NCBI GenBank assembly: GCA_903642215.1
Contig: CAHJWG010000008.1
Location: 124,001 to 188,000, forward strand
DNA length: 64,000 nt
Direction: 5' to 3'
Source of the DNA: Sphingobacteriaceae bacterium
GTDB taxonomy: Bacteria > Bacteroidota > Bacteroidia > Sphingobacteriales > Sphingobacteriaceae
The position numbers and the translations under genes are program-made. The notes under the pieces are model-generated. The model was not told the DNA's origin. It did not search any database and saw nothing but the letters and a program-made list of their open reading frames with translations. Below, one piece after another: positions 57,691 to 64,000 of the stretch (its first letter is position 1; every line of letters starts with the position of its first letter).

Positions 57691-59028
57691 TTAAGGTACC
57701 ATCGCTGGTTTCCGTAACAATTTCAACCGTTCTTTTGCCTGCAACTGGTAATACATCGGGATAAACTTGTGGTACAGGCTGCATTGCGGGTCTTTGCCAT
57801 CTTTCCGGTATACCGGGCAGCCGCTGGTACAAACCGAACGGTAACGGCACTTTTTACAGTCCTCGGATTTGTTGTCCTCATGATGCCCGCTGCGGTCAAT
57901 CATTTCCACCAGGTCGATTGATTCATCAAAGATGGTCTGCGCATGGCCGTCATCTTTCCCGAAATGCACGTGGCAATATTTAAACGAGCCGCCGGTATAG
58001 ATCGCGCCGCCGGAAAAGCCCGAAGCGCAGGTTTGAAAGCCCAGCTCGCTGGGCTTCAGGTCGCAGAACTGGTATTTTTTAGAAAACGCCCAGCCTTGCT
58101 CTATCGCCTGCGCCATGATTTCGTGGGACATCGAAAGGTATTTTTCCAGCAGTTCCGCATCGATGGCCTCGCCGCGAACCACGGAATAACGGAACGGGAT
58201 ATTTAGATCGATCAGGTAGCGGGTCAGATCGGGCAGGCCGGCCAGGTTAAAGTTACTGACAACGGTATTCACGGATACAGCCACGCCCGCATCGATCAAC
58301 CTTCGTAAATTATGATCTACTATACCAAAAGAACCGGAACCGGAACGGAATTTCCGGGTTGTGTCATGCATCGTTGCCACGCCGTCGAGCGATACCCCGT
58401 AGCTGATACGGTGCTGCTTGGAAAATTCGATGATCTCCTCATTCAAGATGGTGAGGTTGGTGATGAAAGCGATGTCAAACCGGCATCCTTCCTTTTCCAG
58501 CGTGTTTCGGGTTTCCGCAATAAAACCTGTCCAGGCAGCAAATTGTCCCATCGGCTCGCCTCCGGCAAGGCGCAGCCTGATGTGCCTGATGCCTCTTGTG
58601 CGTACCGCCTCCACGAACTTATGGGTGAGCTGCTGCCGGACGGTTTCCTTCATGCCGCCGCCGGTATTTAGCGTGGAGATATAGCAATAACTACAGCCGA
58701 GATTACAGGCATTAGTGGTATGTATCCAGAAATTCAGAGCGTTTGGGGTAGTTGGCTTTTGTGGTAAACCAAAGCCATTATCAAAGCGAATAATTTCCGT
58801 TTTGCCAAGCATCAGCAGAAAACTTTGTAACGTTTCCTCCTGCATTCCCAGGCGAGAGGCAATGGTACCGACATCATCCAGGCCATTGATAGCCTTAATG
58901 ATCTCGTACTGCGCCCGGTTTAAGACACGGAATGAATTAGGAAATGAGCAGTTCACCACATAGGCAAACTGCTCATCAACCAGGTTCAGTAATAGCTCAG
59001 GCGATTTGCGCGGTATCAAGGTCTTCAT
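57691..59028 (-). CDS. Radical SAM/SPASM peptide maturase
   Basis: 445 residues. Residues 1-85 look like a PqqD-type RiPP recognition element (LLLNLVDEQFAYVVNCSFP, with RAQYEIIKAINGLDDVGTIA). The radical-SAM cluster is Cys108-x3-Cys112-x2-Cys115 (ACNLGCSYC). RLAGGEP is the GGE-like SAM-binding strand. The SPASM region holds CASGFSGG, KYCHVHF and the CKKCRYRSVCTSGCPVY block. It would modify the peptide encoded immediately upstream (1 nt gap), probably forming a carbon-sulfur or carbon-carbon crosslink. Confidence 0.9.
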   Translation of the reverse strand: MKTLIPRKSPELLLNLVDEQFAYVVNCSFPNSFRVLNRAQYEIIKAINGLDDVGTIASRLGMQEETLQSFLLMLGKTEIIRFDNGFGLPQKPTTPNALNFWIHTTNACNLGCSYCYISTLNTGGGMKETVRQQLTHKFVEAVRTRGIRHIRLRLAGGEPMGQFAAWTGFIAETRNTLEKEGCRFDIAFITNLTILNEEIIEFSKQHRISYGVSLDGVATMHDTTRKFRSGSGSFGIVDHNLRRLIDAGVAVSVNTVVSNFNLAGLPDLTRYLIDLNIPFRYSVVRGEAIDAELLEKYLSMSHEIMAQAIEQGWAFSKKYQFCDLKPSELGFQTCASGFSGGAIYTGGSFKYCHVHFGKDDGHAQTIFDESIDLVEMIDRSGHHEDNKSEDCKKCRYRSVCTSGCPVYRKDGKDPQCSLYHKFIPMYYQLQAKERLKLLRKPAMVP

Positions 59029-59029
59029 C

Positions 59030-59152
59030 TTACGCGTCGGTATAACTTGAACAATCGCAATCCGTTTTTGCGGATTTGTTGTTTAGGCTGCCTGTGCCAT
59101 AGTTGCTTTCAATGGTGGCGGTATCGTCAAAAAGAATTTCGTTTTCCAACAT
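59030..59152 (-). CDS. Probable RiPP precursor peptide, 40 aa
   Basis: ATG 59152 begins MLENEILFDDTATIE (acidic leader-like) and runs through NYGTGSLNNKSAK to a C-terminal TDCDCSSYTDA. Its stop and the radical-SAM start are joined as TAAGATG, so translation is coupled. Short length, acidic N-terminus and a Cys-bearing C-terminal core next to an RRE-containing SPASM enzyme fit a RiPP precursor. Coding status is inferred from context; the two Cys in Cys-Asp-Cys are the likely crosslink sites. Confidence 0.75.
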   Translation of the reverse strand: MLENEILFDDTATIESNYGTGSLNNKSAKTDCDCSSYTDA

Positions 59153-59217
59153 AGTTTTTAGTTTTAAGAGTTGTTTATAATTGATTGTTTAATTCTCATT
59201 CGTTAGTTCTATCTCCT

Positions 59218-59856
59218 TCATTTCAGCCTGTTCATCAGGGTGTAAACCGTACTTGGATGCCATTTTGCACCCTCGCGAAATGTCGGCACTCCTTTTTTGT
59301 TCAACTCCCTGGATACCGCCCGCACGGTCCTGATACCCCTGCTCCTTAACCGCATGATTACGGGTGACAGCTTAAAAGCAAAATCCTCTGCCGCTTTCCT
59401 GTTCGCGATAGAAAGTACCTTGCCATTTTTGCCCAACTCAACACCCCGCCTTTTTGCTGCACCTAACGCCGCCTTTGTCGTATCACTTATTTTCTGCCTG
59501 TTCTCTTCAGCAACTGCCGCCAGGATATGGATCGTAAACCGGTTGGCATGTGGGTTATCCGCTACGATGATCTCCACTTTCGATTTTACGATCCCGGCAA
59601 TTTGCTCGACATCCCTACCGAGGCGGTCAATCCGGTCAACGATCAATGTTGCATTATTCTCCCTGCATAAGCTAAGTGCATCAAACAGACCGGCACGATA
59701 CCTCCGGGTGGACATCACTTCAATTACTTGGTTAAGCACTACATAATCATTGTGCTTACAATACCGTTCCACAGCATTTTGCTGGGCTTCCAACCCTAAA
59801 CAGCTCCGGCCCTGCCTGGCGGTGGAAACCCTGTAATATGCAATCGCCTGTTTCAT
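59218..59856 (-). CDS. Serine recombinase (resolvase family)
   Basis: 212 residues. YYRVSTARQGRSCLGLEAQ contains the nucleophile Ser. TLIVDRIDRLGRDVEQIAGI and AAVAEENRQKISDTTKAAL are conserved blocks of the catalytic domain. The C-terminal part (SPVIMRLRSRGIRTVRAVSRELNKKGV) is a DNA-binding helical region. A 36-bp imperfect palindrome begins 14 nt upstream of its start codon. Confidence 0.92.
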   Translation of the reverse strand: MKQAIAYYRVSTARQGRSCLGLEAQQNAVERYCKHNDYVVLNQVIEVMSTRRYRAGLFDALSLCRENNATLIVDRIDRLGRDVEQIAGIVKSKVEIIVADNPHANRFTIHILAAVAEENRQKISDTTKAALGAAKRRGVELGKNGKVLSIANRKAAEDFAFKLSPVIMRLRSRGIRTVRAVSRELNKKGVPTFREGAKWHPSTVYTLMNRLK

Positions 59857-60213
59857 TAGGGGGTCCCGTTCTGTTCAGGTATAAACCATCGTTTATATTT
59901 GAACAGAAATTGTATTAAAAACTACTTAGCTGAAATTGGAAACACCTGAAATAGAAGGGGTTGCTTCTGCAAGAATCTATAGAAAAGGGGATGTTTTGTT
60001 TATGGGTTTAGGATCGTTTACTTAGGTACAAATTTTTCTTTAGAAATTTTTTTATAGGCTGTGCTTTCTATCTTATCACCTAATTTTCCTAAAGCTTTAG
60101 AAATTTCAACAAAGTATTATTCCACATTAAGCGTTATTAGCAGGACAGCATATAATAGCTGGCTTTAACAATCATGTGATACTTGTTGCTCTTTATAGCA
60201 TTAAGGAGAACCA
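59857..60213. other. Intergenic region with recombinase palindrome
   Basis: Besides the palindrome at 59871-59906 I see nothing coding. Confidence 0.5.
59871..59906. promoter_or_regulatory. 36-bp palindrome before the serine recombinase
   Basis: CTGTTCA-gg-TATAAAC, then CATC, then GTTTATA-tt-TGAACAG: two 7-bp blocks per arm, complementary except for the 2-nt gap. It may be a recombination (res) subsite or an operator. Confidence 0.6.
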
Positions 60214-60715
60214 ATGAAAAACGTTTTCAGGGTAAGCGAAATAGAACTTTCCTATAAACACGCTGAACGGCCTTCAATTTTACCACAGATCACATCCCCG
60301 CAGCAGGCCTATAATATATTTCACGATCAGTGGGATAAAAACAGGATTGAGATGGTTGAAGATTTAAAAGTATTGTTGTTGAACACATCAAACCGCGCAC
60401 TTGGTATTTATTCAATAAGCAATGGCGGCATAACAGGTACCATTGCTGACCCAAGAATGATTTTTGCTGCCGCCCTTAAAACCAACGCTTCCTCCCTCGT
60501 CCTGGCGCATAACCATCCTTCCGGTAATTTAAACCCGAGTTCAGCAGACAAAAAGCTAACGGACAAAAGGTGGAAAACTGTTGGATATATTGGTATTGGA
60601 TCATTTGATCATAACCAATGAAGGGTTTTACTCCTTTAAACAAGGGTTTTCCTACGACCTCTCAGGACAAAAAGAACCTTCGCTATATCCGCAGGTCCCT
60701 GTTCTAACACTTTAG
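60214..60715 (+). pseudogene. RadC-type JAB domain protein, frameshifted
   Basis: The body contains LVLAHNHPSGNLNPSSADKKL, the MPN/JAB metal motif (HxH-x7-S-x2-D). After ADKKLTDK the frame is lost and stops at 60621. A shifted frame resumes LDHLIITNEGFYSFKQGFSY and ends with PQVPVLTL at 60715, the normal C-terminus. RadC-like genes are typical of Bacteroidota mobile elements. Confidence 0.8.
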
Positions 60716-60743
60716 GACGTTTTACAATTTAAATTAGCAATAC

Positions 60744-60776
60744 AAGCAGTTTGGCAGTTCGCCAGGCTGCTTTTTT
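60744..60776 (+). terminator. Terminator after radC
   Basis: AAGCAG...GGC pairs with GCC...CTGCTT, followed by TTTTG. Confidence 0.65.
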
Positions 60777-60893
60777 GTTAGAAGCAAAAGCCACTGAAAT
60801 AAATTATTTTTAATCGCTCAAGAAGATTTATTGGATAAATAAAGCCACTTTGAGACGATGCCAATTCTTTGACCGTATCTGTCAAATTTCCCT

Positions 60894-61235
60894 CTACGGC
60901 CTGCTATCAAAATAATAGTCTAAGAAATCCTTTGCTTTAGGGTAGGGTGCATTTTTATTTCTCTTAGAACAGATAAAGCGTATAAAGAAATGATGGATGA
61001 TTTTATCGGGGCAACTATGATAAGGTTTGATGATCGGTATGCAAATACCCTTTACGATGGCAATTGCCGCCCGGAATTCGTAAGTATCATTGTAGTCCTT
61101 CTCAAAATACTCAAAATATTTTCTATGGCCTGAATGACTTAAATCTTTTAAATTCTCAATCAAGAGCCTTTCTTTTTCTTCAGAATCTCTTAAAATATCT
61201 TTTTCCTGTTTGCTAATCTGCTCGTCCCGTGTCAT
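60894..61235 (-). CDS. Hypothetical protein, 113 aa
   Basis: The first 35 residues are charged and helical (QEKDILRDSEEKERLLIENL). The rest has aromatic and Cys residues (YHSCPDKIIHHFFIRFIC). There is no signal peptide and no recognised family. It is the last gene inside the island before the tRNA-Phe terminator. Confidence 0.55.
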   Translation of the reverse strand: MTRDEQISKQEKDILRDSEEKERLLIENLKDLSHSGHRKYFEYFEKDYNDTYEFRAAIAIVKGICIPIIKPYHSCPDKIIHHFFIRFICSKRNKNAPYPKAKDFLDYYFDSRP

Positions 61236-61290
61236 AGTTTTGAAAGGATAACTAAGTCAAAGCTATAATGTTGTACCAGCCAAAGAAAAA

Positions 61291-61318
61291 GGCTCTTAGA
61301 TTTTCGTCTAAGAGCCTG
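61291..61318. terminator. Terminator of intact tRNA-Phe
   Basis: AGGCTCTTAGA (61291-61301) pairs with TCTAAGAGCCT (61308-61318); downstream of tRNA-Phe on the minus strand. This one is island-derived. Confidence 0.8.
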
Positions 61319-61324
61319 ATTTTA

Positions 61325-61375
61325 AGTGTGGTACCAGCTGGAATCGAACCAGCGACACAAGGATTTTCAGTCCTT
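61325..61375. other. Right attachment site (attR) of the island
   Basis: Direct repeat of 29618-29668 (one mismatch), overlapping the 3' part of tRNA-Phe. The distance to the left copy is 31,707 bp. Confidence 0.88.
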
Positions 61376-61401
61376 TGCTCTACCAACTGAGCTATGGTAC
61401 C
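61329..61401 (-). tRNA. tRNA-Phe (GAA anticodon), island target
   Basis: 73 nt. The acceptor GGTACCA pairs with TGGTACC, discriminator A. D-arm AGCTCAGTTGGTAGAGC, anticodon loop ACTGAAAAT, T-arm GCTGGTTCGATTCCAGC. No encoded CCA. The 5' half comes from the chromosome and the 3' half from the island's att site. Confidence 0.96.
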
Positions 61402-61470
61402 GCCCGGTTTGGGATTGCAAATGTAGTGTGTTTTTTCACTTTTTAAAATTTTTTTATAATTTTCTTTCGC

Positions 61471-61483
61471 TGGCTTCTTTTAT
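61471..61483 (-). repeat. Dispersed 13-mer right of the island
   Basis: TGGCTTCTTTTAT, weaker copy (11 of 13). Confidence 0.4.
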
Positions 61484-61578
61484 CATAAATACAACTTAAG
61501 GTTTCAAATATTCAATATCTAAAATCAGGTTTTACACAAAAATGGTATTAGCAGTTAACGAATAAGTATTTTTGTGAT

Positions 61579-62064
61579 ATGGAATTTTCACCTACTTCAA
61601 AAATCTGGATATATCAATCCAGTCGGGAACTAACCGAAACGGAAACATCCAAAGCACAGCAAATGCTTTCAGAATTTACCAATAGTTGGACGGCGCATAA
61701 TCAGCAACTAAAATCTGCTGCCCAAATTTTATACAATCGTTTTATTATTTTGCTGGTTGATGAAAGCCTGGCCGGTGCAAGCGGTTGTTCTATTGATAAA
61801 TCTGTCCATTTTATTAAATCTTTGGAAGATCAGTTTAACATCAATCTTTTTGATCGTTTTAATACCGCTTATTTTAATAGAGATAAAATTTTTACTGCTA
61901 ATCGCGAGGAATTTGAAAACTTGTTAAAATCAGGAAAAGTTAATTCGGAAACTATCGTTTTTAATAACCTCGTTACAACCCTGGCCGATTTGCAAACCAA
62001 ATGGCAAGTGCCAATGAAGAATAGCTGGCATGCAAAAGTTTTTAATAATTTAGTTCAAGCTTAA
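61579..62064 (+). CDS. Conserved Bacteroidota protein, 161 aa
   Basis: Begins MEFSPTSKIWIYQSSRELTE and has GASGCSIDKSVHFIKSLEDQ and FNTAYFNRDKIF. This family is often labelled 'ABC transporter ATPase' in databases, but no Walker motifs are present, so that label is unsupported. Cytoplasmic; function unknown. Converges with mtgA. Confidence 0.8.
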   Translation: MEFSPTSKIWIYQSSRELTETETSKAQQMLSEFTNSWTAHNQQLKSAAQILYNRFIILLVDESLAGASGCSIDKSVHFIKSLEDQFNINLFDRFNTAYFNRDKIFTANREEFENLLKSGKVNSETIVFNNLVTTLADLQTKWQVPMKNSWHAKVFNNLVQA

Positions 62065-62070
62065 TTAAGA

Positions 62071-62083
62071 ATGCTTCTTTTAT
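62071..62083 (-). repeat. Dispersed 13-mer between convergent genes
   Basis: ATGCTTCTTTTAT in the 22-nt gap between two stop codons. Confidence 0.55.
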
Positions 62084-62086
62084 CAA

Positions 62087-62767
62087 CTAAAAATCTAACG
62101 GAGCCAACCTTGCCATATTTTTCATAATCAGATAACTTCTGTGCCGGATATATTTGGTAGGTTTTGCAGGAGACCATTTCCTTGGATTTGGGAAAACACC
62201 GGCAATCAGCGAAGCTTGTTTTTTATTGAGATTTTTAGCTGATTGCTTAAAGTATTCCTGCGAAGCGGCTTCTATCCCATAAATACCGTCGCCCATTTCA
62301 ATAACATTCAAATAAACTTCCATAATGCGTTCTTTGCTCCACAAAGCTTCAATCAGCATGGTAAAATAAGCTTCAAACGCTTTGCGTATATAAGAACGTC
62401 CGGGCCATAAAAAAACATTTTTTGCTGTTTGCTGTGAAATTGTACTGCCGCCAACCAGTCGTTTATTATTGTGCTGATTTTTTTCGATGGCACGCTCAAT
62501 AGCAGTTAAATCGAACCCGTGATGCTCCAAAAATAATTGATCTTCGGCAGCAACAGAAGCCTTTTTAATGTTGATAGACATCTGATCAAAAGGAACCCAG
62601 GTTTTATCAATTTTCCAATCTTTTCCGGCTGATTTACGTTCAAAACCGCGTTCAATCATCAGCAAAGTAACCGGTGGATTTACAAAACGATACAGCAAAA
62701 CCCAAAGAATAGTGGTGCCGAAAAAGCCGATCAGAATTAATTTCAGCAGATATTTAAAAAGGCGCAT
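62087..62767 (-). CDS. mtgA: Monofunctional peptidoglycan glycosyltransferase
   Basis: 226 residues. One N-terminal membrane helix (LLKLILIGFFGTTILWVLLY). The GT51 motifs are VAAEDQLFLEHHGFD (catalytic Glu), GGSTISQQTAKNVFLW and RSYIRKAFEAYFTMLIEALW-SKERIMEVYLN. It polymerises lipid II glycan chains at the periplasmic face; there is no transpeptidase domain. Confidence 0.95.
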   Translation of the reverse strand: MRLFKYLLKLILIGFFGTTILWVLLYRFVNPPVTLLMIERGFERKSAGKDWKIDKTWVPFDQMSINIKKASVAAEDQLFLEHHGFDLTAIERAIEKNQHNNKRLVGGSTISQQTAKNVFLWPGRSYIRKAFEAYFTMLIEALWSKERIMEVYLNVIEMGDGIYGIEAASQEYFKQSAKNLNKKQASLIAGVFPNPRKWSPAKPTKYIRHRSYLIMKNMARLAPLDF

Positions 62768-62782
62768 TTGGATTCAAATATA

Positions 62783-62822
62783 AATAAGAAAGGTGTCCGA
62801 TTACTCAGACACCTTTCTTATT
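62783..62822. terminator. Long hairpin between rplI and mtgA
   Basis: AATAAGAAAGGTGTC (62783-62797) pairs perfectly with 62808-62822, followed by more T's. It ends the ribosomal operon. Confidence 0.85.
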
Positions 62823-62832
62823 TTTATAAAAT

Positions 62833-62905
62833 TTCCGACTCTCGATCTAACTGACTTTCGGTCTTTCTAACTCTCGGTCTAACTGACTCTCGGTCTAACT
62901 GACTT
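62833..62905. repeat. Imperfect tandem repeat downstream of rplI
   Basis: Four to five units of about 16 nt, CTGACTCTCGGTCTAA with variants (CCGACTCTCGATCTAA, CTGACTTTCGGTC), running up to the rplI stop codon. Confidence 0.65.
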
Positions 62906-62908
62906 TTA

Positions 62909-63352
62909 CTATTCAGCTACAACCGTAAAAGGAATTTTAACTTTTACTTCTTTATGCAGGTTTAAATTTGCGACATAATCACCAACAAACTTAGGATCTG
63001 CATCAAAAGTAATTTTACGGCGATCAACCTCGAAACCTTGTTTCTTCAAAGCATCCGAAACTTGGATCGTATTAATTGCACCGAAAATTTTACCGCTTTC
63101 GCCTGCTTTTGCACCGATCGTAAGCGTTATACCTTCTAATCTTGCAGCAATTGCATCAGCATCTTTACGGATTTTTTCTTGTTTAAAAGCAGCTTGTTTT
63201 AGGTTTTCAGCCAAAACTTTACGTGCAGATTCGGTTGCCATACTTGCAAATCCTTTCGGGATTAAAAAGTTACGACCGTATCCTGGCTTTACATTTACGA
63301 CATCATCTTTCTCGCCGAGATTTTTGATGTCTTGTTTTAAAATAACTTCCAT
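62909..63352 (-). CDS. rplI: 50S ribosomal protein L9
   Basis: 147 residues. MEVILKQDIKNLGEKDDVVNVKPGYGRNFLIPKG is the classic N-terminal rRNA-binding domain, a long central helix follows, and the C-terminal domain has ALKKQGFEVDRRKI. Third gene of the operon, 9 nt after rpsR. Confidence 0.98.
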   Translation of the reverse strand: MEVILKQDIKNLGEKDDVVNVKPGYGRNFLIPKGFASMATESARKVLAENLKQAAFKQEKIRKDADAIAARLEGITLTIGAKAGESGKIFGAINTIQVSDALKKQGFEVDRRKITFDADPKFVGDYVANLNLHKEVKVKIPFTVVAE

Positions 63353-63361
63353 TTCGTATGC

Positions 63362-63625
63362 TTATTTTAAAGAGTCAGCAACATAAGGCAATAAACCGAT
63401 ATGGCGTGCGCGTTTTACCGCTTGAGCCACTTTGCGCTGAAATTTTAACGAAGTCCCGGTTAAACGACGTGGCAACAATTTACCCTGATCGTTAATAAAC
63501 TTAAATAAAAAGTTTGCGTCTTTGTAATCAATATACTTGATTCCGTTCTTTTTAAAACGGCAGTATTTTTTACGGTTATCCTCTACTTTAGGGGCGGTAA
63601 CGTATTTAATTTGATCGTTTGCCAT
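63362..63625 (-). CDS. rpsR: 30S ribosomal protein S18
   Basis: 87 residues; [19 protein letters not shown] and [20 protein letters not shown] are family-specific. Its ATG overlaps the rpsF stop (TAATG), giving translational coupling of the S6-S18 pair that assemble together on the ribosome. Confidence 0.98.
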   Translation of the reverse strand: MANDQIKYVTAPKVEDNRKKYCRFKKNGIKYIDYKDANFLFKFINDQGKLLPRRLTGTSLKFQRKVAQAVKRARHIGLLPYVADSLK

Positions 63626-63993
63626 TATCTTGCTGCGGCCTCCTCAGTTTTTGGTTTACGCTGATTAAAAGCACCGCTACGTTTCTTTTCGTTATAAGCG
63701 ATGGCATGTTTATCCAGCGAAATAGTTAAAAAACGAAGCACGCGTTCATCACGGCGAAACTCGGTTTCCAGTTTATTAATTAGTTCACCCGGGGCCTTGT
63801 ATTCAGTTAGGTGATAGTAACCTGTAGTTTTCTTTTGTACAGGGTACGCTAATTTTCTCAAACCCCAATTATCCTCCTGGATAATTTCGGCTCCGTTATC
63901 AGTAAGGATTTTCGTGAATTTGGCAATTGCCTCTTTCGCTACTTCTACAGATAACAACGGGGTAAGAACGATTACTGTTTCGTACTGTTGCAT
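63625..63993 (-). CDS. rpsF: 30S ribosomal protein S6
   Basis: 122 residues; [20 protein letters not shown] and [20 protein letters not shown] match S6, with the S18-contacting [13 protein letters not shown]. The basic tail ([19 protein letters not shown]) is a Bacteroidota-like extension. Its upstream region, where an S6:S18 leader motif may lie, is outside the window. Confidence 0.97.
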   Translation of the reverse strand: MQQYETVIVLTPLLSVEVAKEAIAKFTKILTDNGAEIIQEDNWGLRKLAYPVQKKTTGYYHLTEYKAPGELINKLETEFRRDERVLRFLTISLDKHAIAYNEKKRSGAFNQRKPKTEEAAAR

Positions 63994-64000
63994 TCTTTGC

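Noticed and set aside
61579..62064. ABC transporter ATPase
   Set aside because: The usual database label for this family, but there is no Walker A, signature or Walker B motif.

Overview
The window looks like the chromosome of a Bacteroidota bacterium, most likely a Sphingobacteriaceae member (Pedobacter/Mucilaginibacter-like). The evidence is AT-rich DNA, TAnnTTTG-type promoter elements, tRNA genes without encoded CCA, Bacteroidota-typical proteins (PA14/beta-helix secreted protein, HxlR and HMA-AraC regulators, type II glutamine synthetase, rpsF-rpsR-rplI without ssb between) and a short motif, GTAAAAGAAGCAT, scattered mostly between genes. The genus is inference.

Layout. 1-3439: a large secreted polysaccharide-associated protein, cut by the window edge. 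3859-29269: core chromosome with housekeeping and metabolic genes. These are surE, an IS3 element that has split a small gene, an hxlR/SDR pair with a visible operator, tRNA-Ser, a PgpH-like HD hydrolase, a peptide transporter, a GT2 glycosyltransferase, ruvB, a regulator, a DnaJ/CbpA protein, adenine deaminase, an aldo/keto reductase, a methyltransferase lipoprotein, the amt-glnII nitrogen pair, a YoeB-like toxin-antitoxin pair, a GH51 arabinofuranosidase and an M1 peptidase.

29618-61375 is a genomic island of about 31.7 kb inserted in a tRNA-Phe gene. A 51-bp direct repeat (50/51 identical) marks its ends: a displaced 3' tRNA fragment on the left and the intact tRNA-Phe on the right. Inside are an intact tyrosine integrase with excisionase-like partners, an IS256 element itself split by an IS407-type IS3 element, a decayed second integrase with its own tRNA-fMet-like att core and arm repeats, a lipoprotein, and a complete type I-B CRISPR-Cas system. 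The CRISPR array has 115 repeats over 7.5 kb. Further right are a radical-SAM/RiPP locus with a 40-residue precursor gene, a serine recombinase with a large palindrome, and a broken radC.

61401-63993 returns to core chromosome: a conserved small protein, mtgA, and the ribosomal operon rpsF-rpsR-rplI.

How the parts work together. Cas6, Cas8, Cas7, Cas5 and Cas3 make up processing and interference, and Cas4-Cas1-Cas2 adaptation. All are on the minus strand and run toward the leader and array, which is read in the same direction. Two gene products inside the cas run (a pRiA4b ORF-3-type protein and a 51-residue acidic protein) are not standard Cas proteins. The array carries two duplicated spacers whose copies differ by 2 nt at one end, and a contiguous block of 24 repeats with a changed terminal base. 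The most interesting less-expected system is the small radical-SAM peptide locus at 57.1-59.2 kb.
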